A program made the translations under genes and the position numbers. This document shows, piece after piece, positions 24,290-32,504 of a DNA stretch of 64,000 nucleotides (position 1 is its first letter; every line of letters starts with the position of its first letter). The notes under the pieces were generated by a model. The model saw only the letters and a program-made list of their open reading frames with translations. It was not told the DNA's origin and ran no database searches. The stretch is from Brachybacterium sp036311905 (GTDB lineage Bacteria > Actinomycetota > Actinomycetes > Actinomycetales > Dermabacteraceae): positions 83,248 through 147,247 of the forward strand of contig NZ_JAZDCH010000018.1 in assembly GCF_036311905.1 (NCBI RefSeq), in the 5' to 3' direction.

Positions 24290-24961
24290 TCAGCGCCGCC
24301 GCAGCACCACCACCGCGTCGAGGTGCTCGCCGGGGGCGCCGTCCGGCCCGACGGCCGGGCGGGGCCGGTCCTCGCAGGTCACGACCTCCCACTCTGCCGC
24401 GGGCAGGGCGAGCTGCTCGACCTCCTCGCGGGAACCGATCATCCGTGCCGGATGGTCGCTCGCCCAGGACGGCGGCGCGGCGTGGGAGACGAGCACCAGG
24501 TGCCCGCCGGGCCGCAGCACGGTGGCCGCGCGGCGCAGGATCGCGGTGCGCTCGAGCGCGACGTCGGACTGGAAGAACGAGGCGGTGACGAGGTCGGCCG
24601 ACGACGGCTCCGGCTCCCAGGCCTCGAGGTCGGTCGCGGCGAAGGTCGCGGTGGCGAGCCTTCGCGCCTCCGCCTCGGCGCGGGCGCGGCCGACGGCGGT
24701 GGGGGAGATGTCGAGGCCCTGCGCGGTCCAGCCGTGCTCGGCGAGCCACAGCACGTCCCCGCCCTCGCCGCAGCCGAGATCGATCGCCTCGCCCGGGGTG
24801 AACGCGGCGACGACGGAGGCGGTGGTGGCGTTGACCTTCCCGGACCAGACGCGGTCGGACTCGGCATAGCGCTGTTCCCAGTGAGCGGTGGGGGAGAGGG
24901 GAGGGGTGCCGGGAGCGGCGGGGTGTCCCGGCGCGTGGGCGTGCTGGTGCTGGCGGGTCAT
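24290..24961 (-). CDS. Class I SAM-dependent methyltransferase
   Basis: A 223-residue methyltransferase. After a His/Pro-rich, disordered first 25 residues comes HWEQRYAESDRVWSGKVNATT, the start typical of the TehB/thiopurine-like group. Motif I is AIDLGCGEGGDVLWLAEHG, LDISPTAV gives the acidic residue for the ribose, and FAATDLEAWEP with DLVTASFFQ forms motifs II and III. The substrate is unknown. It converges on the SDR gene with only 13 bp between stops. No SD is evident before ATG 24961. Confidence 0.85.
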   Translation of the reverse strand: MTRQHQHAHAPGHPAAPGTPPLSPTAHWEQRYAESDRVWSGKVNATTASVVAAFTPGEAIDLGCGEGGDVLWLAEHGWTAQGLDISPTAVGRARAEAEARRLATATFAATDLEAWEPEPSSADLVTASFFQSDVALERTAILRRAATVLRPGGHLVLVSHAAPPSWASDHPARMIGSREEVEQLALPAAEWEVVTCEDRPRPAVGPDGAPGEHLDAVVVLRRR

Positions 24962-25113
24962 GGGGTGAGGGTGGCAGACGGTGGCGCTGCGCGGAAACGG
25001 TGTTGCCGGGAACGGCAGTGCGGAGGGGGCTGCCGTGCGGCGTGCGCGAATCGGGGTAGATTGTCGCCACTTCCAGCGGCGCCGTCGCCGCCGGGAGCGG
25101 GGGAGGGGACCTG

Positions 25114-26433
25114 ATGACGAGCACGCGACCCAGCCGCGCCGAGCAGATCGACGCCGCGACGCCCGCGAGCCGCAACCGGGTGGTCGACTTCCTGCGCGCC
25201 GCCGCGATCACCGTCGTGGTGCTCGGGCACTGGACGATCATCGCGGTCGACGCCGACGGCGGAATGCTGCCGCACGGCGTGCTCGACGGCGCGACCTGGA
25301 CCCACCCGCTGACCTGGCTGTTCCAGGTGATGCCGATCTTCTTCCTCGTCGGCGGCTACTCCAACGGGCTCTCCTGGCGCTCCGCCCGGCGCAAGGACAT
25401 CGGGTATGCGGAATGGCTGCGCACTCGCCTGCGCCGTCTCGGGATCCCGCTGATCCCGCTGCTGCTCGCGTGGCTGGTGATCGGGGTGGTCGCCGTCGCC
25501 GCGGGGGCGCAGGCGACCACCGTGCAGCTCGCCTCGCAGATGGCGCTGATCCCCACCTGGTTCCTCGCCGCGTACCTGATGGTGATCCTCGTGGGCCCGC
25601 CGTGCCTCAAGCTGTGGGAGCGCTTCGGCTGGTGGTCGATCGTGGGCGGCATCGCGCTCGCCGGCGTCGTCGACGCCGTGAGCATCGCGGCCGACCAGCC
25701 ACTGCTCGGCTACCCGAACTACCTGCTCGTCTGGGCGGCGTTCCACCAGGTCGGGTACGCCTGGCTCGACGGTCGGCTCGCCGGCAGCGGCAGGCGTCTG
25801 CTGCTGGCCGGGATCGGTCTGGTGGGGCTGCTGCTGCTCGTGCTGGTGGGCCCGTACCCGGTCTCGATGATCACCGCCGGAGGAGACGAGATCTCCAACT
25901 CGAGCCCCACGCGGGTGACGATGGCGTTCCTCGGCATGCTCCAGGCGGGTCTGGTGCTGTCGCTGGAAAAGCCGCTCGAGGCGCTGCTGCGCCGGCCCCG
26001 GCTCTGGTTCGTCACCGTGCTCGTCAACCAGCGGATCATGACCTGGTTCCTGTGGCACCTCACCGTCATGGTGGGTCTCGCCCACCTGCTGCTCGCGCTC
26101 GACGCCCGGGCGCTTCTGCCCGAGCCGCTCAGCGGCCTGTGGTGGGCGACGCGGCCGCTGTGGGTGCTGGCGCTGCTCGCGCTGACGGGGCTGGTGGTGC
26201 TCGTCATGGGCCCCTTCGAGACCCCGCGGGCCGACGACCGCCCGGCCCCGCCCCTCTGGAAGCCGCTCGCCGCCGCGGTGTGCGTCATCGCGGGGCTCGC
26301 GGTCATGGCGAACGTGGGCGTCGCGGGGGAGGGCGGCGTGACCTGGTGGTGGCCGCTGCTGCCGGTGGTGGGGTTGTGGGGGTTCGGGGTAGTCGCGGTC
26401 GGGCGTCGCCGGGGCGTCATCGTTCCGACCTGA
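25114..26433 (+). CDS. Membrane acyltransferase, acyltransferase-3 family
   Basis: A 439-residue polytopic membrane protein. It begins with VVDFLRAAAITVVVLGHW, whose R and H mark the acyl-transfer site of this family, followed by MPIFFLVGGYSNGLSW and RTRLRRLGIPLIPLLLAW. I count about ten hydrophobic segments. WFLAAYLMVILVGPP and WFLWHLTVMVGLAHLLLAL are the conserved later helices. It transfers acyl groups (often acetyl or succinyl) to extracellular polymers. SD GGGGAGGGG precedes ATG 25114, and a TAGATT box lies about 60 bp upstream. It converges on the helicase gene with a 9-bp gap. Confidence 0.86.
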   Translation: MTSTRPSRAEQIDAATPASRNRVVDFLRAAAITVVVLGHWTIIAVDADGGMLPHGVLDGATWTHPLTWLFQVMPIFFLVGGYSNGLSWRSARRKDIGYAEWLRTRLRRLGIPLIPLLLAWLVIGVVAVAAGAQATTVQLASQMALIPTWFLAAYLMVILVGPPCLKLWERFGWWSIVGGIALAGVVDAVSIAADQPLLGYPNYLLVWAAFHQVGYAWLDGRLAGSGRRLLLAGIGLVGLLLLVLVGPYPVSMITAGGDEISNSSPTRVTMAFLGMLQAGLVLSLEKPLEALLRRPRLWFVTVLVNQRIMTWFLWHLTVMVGLAHLLLALDARALLPEPLSGLWWATRPLWVLALLALTGLVVLVMGPFETPRADDRPAPPLWKPLAAAVCVIAGLAVMANVGVAGEGGVTWWWPLLPVVGLWGFGVVAVGRRRGVIVPT

Positions 26434-26442
26434 CCAAGTTGC

Positions 26443-29400
26443 TCACGCCACCGCCCGGGCCTCCATGAACAGATCGACCGGCATCGTTCGGTCCAACTTC
26501 CATACGATCTGCATCGGTCGCGTCCCCGTCGCGTGCTGGAACTGAGCCGTGCCGAGGCAGGTGTAGGGCTCAGTCCCGATGTCGCCGGTCTTCGCACGCC
26601 GCACGAAGAGGACGACGCTCGAGCCGCGCGACGAGTGGTTGATGTATCGCTGACCGGTGGGGCTGTCCGCGCTGGTCGTGCTCTGCGACTCCCAGTGGAA
26701 TAGCTCCTGGTTGATGGCGAAGTCCCGGTACATCGTCGTGGGGGAGTAGTCGGCTTCCGACTTCTTGAGCGTCACCAGGAGGGCGTCAACGCCTAGCGCG
26801 GGAAGCCACTTCACCCCCTCACGGATTGACCCCGGAGTTCCCCTATCGAGAGTGCCGAGGCCGAAACCCGCGAGCAGTTCCTCTCGGGAATACCGCGCAT
26901 GAGAGCGCAGCGGCGAGCGAGCTGCGGATCCGCGGAGCGACTCAGGCAGAACGCGCGACGCTTGCTCCTGGTACGCCAGGAGATTCAGCATCTCTGCGAC
27001 CACCTGGGGGGATGAGCGGATGGTTTCCAGCCCCGCTCGGACGCCCTGCTCGCCCGCTGGCCAGAAGGAGAAGGCCAGCATGGCCGCGTAGAGGTCTGTC
27101 TCGACGTCGGGTGGAAGCGTCGGTGTGGTCAGCAAGCGACGGTAGGCGCGAATCCGCTCGGGATCGTCCACATGCGTGAGGGTGCCGACTCGGCGCAGGA
27201 GGGCGTCCGCCTCGTCCGAGAATCCCTCGTGGATGGAGGCTGGGAACGCCCAGTCGACGAGTGCGGACCACGACGCCGATCTCTTCTCTCCAGCGAGGCT
27301 ACGGGTGCCGGGCGCGTACACATCGGCGAGCGATCGCTCGCCGGACGTCAGGTACGACCCGAGCGCGTATTCGTTGGGGGCCACGTTCTCGGGCTTGTGC
27401 TGGCGCACATCGGCGACCAGATCCCGGGTCGACAGTTTGAGCTGTTTCTTAACGTTCGACAGAACGATGTCTTGTGCGACGCGGTCGAAGACGATCTGCG
27501 TCCCGGGAGGGAGGAAGGGGAAGCCGTCACGGATGCTGCGCTCGAGCTTGTTGCGCGAGAGCCCAGTGAGGGCTCGGTACTTCAGGTCGAACCGGAAGTT
27601 CTCGTTTTGCAGGCCGACGAAGTCGAGGACGGTGAGCACAGCCTTGTTCTCCGCTCGCCGCAGGCCCCGGCCGAGCTGCTGCAGGAAGATCGTGGCTGAC
27701 TGCGTCGGACGCAGCATGAGGACGGTATCGATCAGGGGAATGTCGAGGCCCTCGTTGAAGAGGTCGACGGCAAAGAGGCACACGATCTCGCCACTGCGAA
27801 GCTTCGCCAATCCCTCCCGGCGCTCGTCCGATCCGGAAGCACCGGTCAGAGCACGCGAGGGGAGACCGGCACGGGTGAAAACGTCGGCCATGTAGTGAGC
27901 GTGGTCGACGCTGACGCAGAACCCCAAGGCCCTCATCCGAAGGGGATCGGTGACCTTGTCTCGCACAGCATTCAGTACCTTGCTCGCCCGCGCATCGTTG
28001 CCGGTGAACGCCGAGTTCAACTGGTCGATGTTGTATGAGCCGCGAGCGAAGCGGACACCACGAAGATCTACGCCGTCGGCGATTCCGAAGTAATGGAACG
28101 GGACGAGGAGATCGGCGCTCAGGGCGTCCCAGAGCCGCAACTCGCTCGCCACACGGCCGTCGAAGAACGCCTGCGCCACATCGACCCCGTCGGCCCGCTC
28201 AGGAGTCGCCGTCAGGCCCAGCAGTTCGCGCGGCGTGAAGTAGTCGAGGACCTTCCGGTAGGTCGCTGCCTCGGCATGATGGAACTCGTCGATGACGATG
28301 ACGTCGAAGTGGTCACGAGCCCACCGCTCCAGCTCACCTGGCTGCTGCAGCGACTGGATCGACGCGAAGACGTGGCGGCGGCGGAGAGGCTTGTTGCTGC
28401 CGACGAAGAGCTCCCCGAAGGCTCCGTCTTTGAGGACATCGCGGTAGGTCCTCAGGGACTGTTCCAGAATCTCCTGGCGGTGCGCGAGAAAGAGGATCGT
28501 CGGCTGGTCGTCCTCCGACGCCCGCAGGCGCTTGTAGTCCAGCGCCGCCACCACGGTCTTGCCGGTCCCCGTTGCCGCGACCAGCAAGTTGCGATGGCGG
28601 TGGTGGACTTCCCGTTCCGCCGAGAGGTCATCGAGCATCTCGATCTGATGCGGGTACGGCCGCACATCCAGATGGCTGATCGACAGGGCTGCCGAGGGGG
28701 CGCGGCCATTGTTCTTCGCGAGAAGCGCGTCGAGGTACTCGGCGTCGGTGTCTGGGTCGTACGGAGCGAAGGCCGCGTCATCCCAGTACGTCTCGAAGGT
28801 GGACTCGAACTTGTCGACCAGGCTTGGAGTCGCGAGATGGGACAGGCGAACGTTCCACTCGAGCCCATCAACCAGAGCAGCGCGGCTCATGTTGGAGCTG
28901 CCGACGTAGGCGGTCGTGTAGCCACTGGCCCGATGGAACATCCACGCCTTCGCGTGGAGGTGCGTGGATTGGGCGTCGTAGTTGACCCGCACCTCGGCGT
29001 TCAGCGAGCGCACGAAGTAATCCAACGCCTTTCGGTCGGTGGCGCCGATATACGTCGTCGTGAGCACACGAATGGGCACACCACGTTCTGAGGCCTCGCG
29101 CAGCGCTGACTCGAGCACCCGAATCCCGCTCCATTGCACGAATGCACACAGCAAATCGATGCGATCAGCGCTCGCCATTTCGAGGCGCAGCTCCGACCCG
29201 AGTTGGGGGTCCATCCGGGAATTGGTGAAGAGGGCGACGTCGCTGAGAGGCGTCGAGGGACGCGGCATCAGAGGTGCCTCGGGGGCCGTCACCGACGTGA
29301 GGAGCCGGGGACCCGGAGACACAGAGGGATCCGGCACTGCGGCGGGGAGTGCAGAGAGCACCCGGTTTGCGAGCGCGATGCGCTCTTCACGTGGAGCGAT

Positions 29401-29583
29401 TCTCAGCGCCTGCTCCACGGTCCGTGCGACGTGCTGAGTAAGGATGTGCGCGACATCAGCATCGTCCACGTCATCGGTCGGCGTGAGGAATCCGCGCGCC
29501 TCCGTCGACCTTACGGCGTCGGTCAGGCCGGTGGTGAGGAGCAGTTCGTAGAGCCCTGGATCGAGGGCCTGCTTTGCCTCCAT
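26443..29583 (-). CDS. PLD-nuclease / SF2 helicase / DUF3427 protein
   Basis: A 1046-residue protein. Residues 1-110 are helical. About 115-285 form a phospholipase-D-type domain with HLHAKAW (H210, K212) and GSSNMSRAAL, one HKD half-site. A DEAD/DEAH-type helicase follows: Q-like VRPYPHQIEML, Walker A AATGTGKT (336-343), Walker B DEFH (432-435), LTATPER, then LFAVDLFNEGLDIP and QQLGRGLRR as motifs V and VI. From about 780 to the end is the DUF3427 region. The family is linked to DNA repair or phage defence by context; a role against foreign DNA is inference. The ATG at 29583 overlaps the NUDIX stop by one base (TGATG). Base composition is visibly less GC-rich than its neighbours, suggesting acquisition. 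Confidence 0.87.
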   Translation of the reverse strand: MEAKQALDPGLYELLLTTGLTDAVRSTEARGFLTPTDDVDDADVAHILTQHVARTVEQALRIAPREERIALANRVLSALPAAVPDPSVSPGPRLLTSVTAPEAPLMPRPSTPLSDVALFTNSRMDPQLGSELRLEMASADRIDLLCAFVQWSGIRVLESALREASERGVPIRVLTTTYIGATDRKALDYFVRSLNAEVRVNYDAQSTHLHAKAWMFHRASGYTTAYVGSSNMSRAALVDGLEWNVRLSHLATPSLVDKFESTFETYWDDAAFAPYDPDTDAEYLDALLAKNNGRAPSAALSISHLDVRPYPHQIEMLDDLSAEREVHHRHRNLLVAATGTGKTVVAALDYKRLRASEDDQPTILFLAHRQEILEQSLRTYRDVLKDGAFGELFVGSNKPLRRRHVFASIQSLQQPGELERWARDHFDVIVIDEFHHAEAATYRKVLDYFTPRELLGLTATPERADGVDVAQAFFDGRVASELRLWDALSADLLVPFHYFGIADGVDLRGVRFARGSYNIDQLNSAFTGNDARASKVLNAVRDKVTDPLRMRALGFCVSVDHAHYMADVFTRAGLPSRALTGASGSDERREGLAKLRSGEIVCLFAVDLFNEGLDIPLIDTVLMLRPTQSATIFLQQLGRGLRRAENKAVLTVLDFVGLQNENFRFDLKYRALTGLSRNKLERSIRDGFPFLPPGTQIVFDRVAQDIVLSNVKKQLKLSTRDLVADVRQHKPENVAPNEYALGSYLTSGERSLADVYAPGTRSLAGEKRSASWSALVDWAFPASIHEGFSDEADALLRRVGTLTHVDDPERIRAYRRLLTTPTLPPDVETDLYAAMLAFSFWPAGEQGVRAGLETIRSSPQVVAEMLNLLAYQEQASRVLPESLRGSAARSPLRSHARYSREELLAGFGLGTLDRGTPGSIREGVKWLPALGVDALLVTLKKSEADYSPTTMYRDFAINQELFHWESQSTTSADSPTGQRYINHSSRGSSVVLFVRRAKTGDIGTEPYTCLGTAQFQHATGTRPMQIVWKLDRTMPVDLFMEARAVA

Positions 29584-30014
29584 CACTCCGCCTCGGAGTT
29601 GTGTCGAAGAGAAATCAGCCGCTCGGGCAAGTCCGCGAGCAACGGAACATCTCCCGGCGCCCATTGCAGTGACGACAACTCAGCGAGGGGGACCCACTGC
29701 ATCGCGTCGTGATCGCTGCTGGCGGAAGGGTCGTCGCCCTCGAACTGTGCGGCGTAGCAGGAGAGCTCGATACGTGCGGTGCCGACATTGCTCAGGCTCC
29801 GGTCGACGAAAGGGCCGACGGTGACGTCGACTCCGAGCTCTTCCCTCAGCTCGCGTCGCAGAGCGGCCTCGGGAGACTCGCCCGGCTCCACCTTGCCGCC
29901 CGGGAACTCCCACAGGCCACCAGCGCTCCGGTCGGCGTTGCGCCGGGCGGCGAAAACGGCGCCGTCACGTTCCACGATGGCCCCAACGACGCGGATGACT
30001 GGACTTTCCCCCAC
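29583..30014 (-). CDS. NUDIX (deoxy)nucleoside triphosphate pyrophosphohydrolase, MutT-like
   Basis: A 143-residue NUDIX hydrolase. The box GGKVEPGESPEAALRREL plus REELGV spans residues 39-62 with the full G-x5-E-x7-REUxEExGU pattern (G40, E46, R54, E58, E59). VVGAIVERDGAVFAARRNADRSAGG before it is typical of the 8-oxo-dGTP/CTP diphosphatase group (landmark AARR). It sanitises or degrades nucleotides. GTG 30014 has SD AAGGAG. It is first in a two-gene operon with the PLD-helicase, with stop and start fused as TGATG, so the two are made together. Fixed pairing of a MutT protein with a DUF3427 helicase suggests a joint role in DNA damage or defence. Confidence 0.88.
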   Translation of the reverse strand: MGESPVIRVVGAIVERDGAVFAARRNADRSAGGLWEFPGGKVEPGESPEAALRRELREELGVDVTVGPFVDRSLSNVGTARIELSCYAAQFEGDDPSASSDHDAMQWVPLAELSSLQWAPGDVPLLADLPERLISLRHNSEAE

Positions 30015-30252
30015 GGTTGCTCCTTAGCAGTTCACCGACAGTGTTGATCCTACGGACGGCTGCCGACGAGTGCGCTGAGCACTCACGAGACCAAGTTCCT
30101 GACGACGGGCGGAAGCAGAAGGGCTCACCCTCGGGCTGTGGGCAGGGAGGGCCAGCGTTGACATCGGGCGAGCGTTACCTACGACCCCTTGCTACCCACC
30201 CCATCACCGGCGAGAGTGGCACCACCACCCCGCGCTCACTCGGAGGCCCGAC

Positions 30253-30501
30253 ATGCCCCGCACCCCGCAGCCGTCCGTCCTCTCCTACCGCTCCGAGGGC
30301 TCGGTCCTCTCGATCTGCTCGGAGAACTCGGTGCTCTCGATCGGGAGCGTCGGCTCGGTGCTGTCGATCGGTTCGATCGGATCGTTCGCTTCGGTCTTGT
30401 CGATCGGCTCGGCCGTCTCGGCGGTCGCGATCTTGTCGTGGCTGACCGCCGGCGGAGTCATGACGGCCGCGCAGGTCTGCGGGCGCCACGCGGAGCGCTG
30501 A
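30253..30501 (+). CDS. Small SVLSIGS-repeat protein, 82 residues
   Basis: Residues 9-53 consist of repeats of S-V-L-S-I-x-S: SVLSYRSEG, SVLSICSEN, SVLSIGSVG, SVLSIGSIGSFA, SVLSIGSAV. These are followed by a hydrophobic segment (VSAVAILSWLTAGGVMTAA) and a short polar tail CGRHAER. Regular 9-residue spacing of Leu/Ile between serines is what a small beta-solenoid or amyloid-like stack would show. An SD (CGGAGG, 7 nt from ATG) supports translation. I recall similar SVLS-repeat proteins in actinobacteria but no assigned function. The repeat is also visible at DNA level (TCGGTGCTGTCGATCGG-like units), so length may vary between strains. Confidence 0.62.
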   Translation: MPRTPQPSVLSYRSEGSVLSICSENSVLSIGSVGSVLSIGSIGSFASVLSIGSAVSAVAILSWLTAGGVMTAAQVCGRHAER

Positions 30502-30641
30502 CGCCGCGGCGAACGCCCAGCGCCCCGCGGACCCCCTAGATCTCGGTGAGCCCCCTCGCCGAGGTCAACGCGTCCGCGTGGGACGCTCGTCGTCCCGACG
30601 ACATCGGCCTATCGCCCCCACACCCCCCGTACCCTTCCCCC

Positions 30642-32504
30642 ATGCCGCCCGCCACGGAGAACTTCCAGGTCGACCTGCGGGGGATCGTCGAGATCCTGTC
30701 GCACAACCTCTACTCGAGCCCGCGCGTTTACGTGCGGGAGCTGATCCAGAACGCGCGGGACGCGGTTGTCGCGCGCGGTGGGAGCGATGAGCACGGAGCT
30801 CCGTTGCCGCCGATCGAGCTGGTCGTCGACCCTGCCGCGGGGGCGCTCACGGTGCGCGATCACGGCATCGGACTCACCGAGGCGGAGGCCCGCAGCCTGC
30901 TGTCCACCATCGGCGCGTCCAGCAAGCGGGAGGAGCTCGCGGCGGCGCGGCGCGAGTTCCTCGGCCAGTTCGGGATCGGCCTGCTGTCCTGCTTCCTCGT
31001 CGCGGACCAGATCGAGGTGACCTCCCGCAGCGCCCGCGACCCCGAGGCGCGGACCATGCGCTGGGTGGGTCGCGGCGACGGCACCTTCACGGTCACGGCC
31101 GCGCCGGAGCAGCTTGCCGAACCGGGCACCGAGGTGCGCGTGCACGTGCGCCCTGACGAGGTCGAATGGGTCGGCGCCGACCGCGTCACCCGGCTCGCCC
31201 GCGAGTACGCGAGCCTCCTCACCGTCCCGATCACTGTGGCCGTCGCCGGCGACCCCGCCCCACCGACCGTCGTCAGCGGGAACACCGCCCCCTGGGACCT
31301 GCCCGAGCCCGCCGCCGCCGGCTGGTGCATGGACGCCTTCGGCTTCACCCCGCTCGCGAGCATCCCGCTGCACGTGCCGATGCTCGGCGTCCGCGGCGTC
31401 GCCTTCGTGACCCCTCAGGCGACGCCCGGCCGGGGACGCGCCGGGGACCGGGTGTTCTCGCACGGCATGTCCGTCGCCTCCGACAACACCCAGCTGGTGC
31501 CCGAATGGGTGGCCTTCGCCCGCGTCGCTCTCGAGGCGGGATCGCTCGGCCTCACCGCCTCCCGCGAGTCGCTCCACGAGTCCGGCTCCCTCACCACCGC
31601 GCGCGAGGAGATCGGCCGGCAGATCCGCGCGGGCATCGAGCAGCTCGCCGCCGGGGACCCCGCGGTCTTCACACGGTTCGTCGACGTGCACGGGCAGAGC
31701 CTCATCGCCCTGGCCGTCGCGCACGAGGAGATGCTCGAGTTCGTCGCCCGCCACCTCACCTGGGAGACCAGCGCCGGTCTGCTGCGCCTGGTGGAGATGC
31801 CCTCACGCATCACCTTCACCACCGACGACCGCGAGTTCTCCACCTATGCGCCGCTGGTGCAGGCGCAGGGCGGGCTGCTCGTCAACGGCGCCTACACGCA
31901 CGGCGCGGCGATGCTGCGGGCGTACGGGGAGTCGCAGACCCGGCTGACCGCGCGCGCGTTCGAGCTGACGCGGCTGCTGGAGGACCTGCCCGAGCCGCGC
32001 GACGAGGACGCGGGCCTCGCCGAGCGGATCGGCGACGCAGCACGGGCCGTGCTCGACCCGCTCGGCGTCGCCGTCGACGTGCGGGCCTTCCGCCCGGCGA
32101 CCCAGCTCGTCCTCCATGTGCCGGGCCGCGCTGCCGGTTTCGTGTTCGAGGAGGCCGACGACGACCCGTGGGCCGACCTGCTCGGCGGCGGAGCCCCCGT
32201 CGGCCCCGCACCCCCCGTCGACCCCCGCCCGGCGCTCGTGCTGAACCTCCGCGGCGAAGCGGTCCGCGCCCTCGGCGGCCGGCTCGCCCCGTCGGCCCGG
32301 GACGGGGCGATCCGCGCCCTGCACCTGCTGAGCCTGCTCCAGGCCGGCATCCGCCTGCACGCGGAGGAACAGGCGGGGCTGGCCGTCGCCCTGGAGACGC
32401 TGCTCCTGGCGGCGGCGCGCCCCGAGGACCGCACCACCGAGGACCGCATCACCGAGGATCGCTGCACCGAGAACGACACCACCGACGAACGGGGACGAGC
32501 ATGA
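30642..32504 (+). CDS. Hsp90-family protein (divergent HtpG)
   Basis: A 620-residue GHKL ATPase chaperone. The N-terminal nucleotide site is intact: ELIQNARDAV (E33, N37, D40), VRDHGIGLTE (D73) and GQFGIGLLSCFLV (109-120). The middle domain follows, with GMSVASDNTQLVPEWVAFARV and the LTASRESLHE segment that carries the conserved Arg (landmarks). The C-terminal part is divergent from E. coli HtpG, and the tail is a Thr/Glu/Asp/Arg low-complexity run. ATG 30642 has no SD but a TACCCT box 6 nt upstream, so the mRNA is probably leaderless. Its stop overlaps the next start (ATGA); that partner is the likely co-chaperone or client adaptor. Confidence 0.85.
   Translation: MPPATENFQVDLRGIVEILSHNLYSSPRVYVRELIQNARDAVVARGGSDEHGAPLPPIELVVDPAAGALTVRDHGIGLTEAEARSLLSTIGASSKREELAAARREFLGQFGIGLLSCFLVADQIEVTSRSARDPEARTMRWVGRGDGTFTVTAAPEQLAEPGTEVRVHVRPDEVEWVGADRVTRLAREYASLLTVPITVAVAGDPAPPTVVSGNTAPWDLPEPAAAGWCMDAFGFTPLASIPLHVPMLGVRGVAFVTPQATPGRGRAGDRVFSHGMSVASDNTQLVPEWVAFARVALEAGSLGLTASRESLHESGSLTTAREEIGRQIRAGIEQLAAGDPAVFTRFVDVHGQSLIALAVAHEEMLEFVARHLTWETSAGLLRLVEMPSRITFTTDDREFSTYAPLVQAQGGLLVNGAYTHGAAMLRAYGESQTRLTARAFELTRLLEDLPEPRDEDAGLAERIGDAARAVLDPLGVAVDVRAFRPATQLVLHVPGRAAGFVFEEADDDPWADLLGGGAPVGPAPPVDPRPALVLNLRGEAVRALGGRLAPSARDGAIRALHLLSLLQAGIRLHAEEQAGLAVALETLLLAAARPEDRTTEDRITEDRCTENDTTDERGRA

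Noticed and set aside
22200..24869. An 889-codon rightward frame over the aldo-keto reductase and methyltransferase genes
   Set aside because: Antisense or out-of-frame reading of three clear genes; no coherent domain.
30253..30501. CRISPR-like array suspected from the repeated TCGGTGCTGTCGATCGG units
   Set aside because: Units are short, contiguous, in frame and without unique spacers; they encode the SVLSIGS repeats.
31166..32500. Extension of the TPR-like protein frame through the Hsp90 gene
   Set aside because: Arg/Pro-rich shadow sequence; the ATGA overlap at 32501 gives a natural start.
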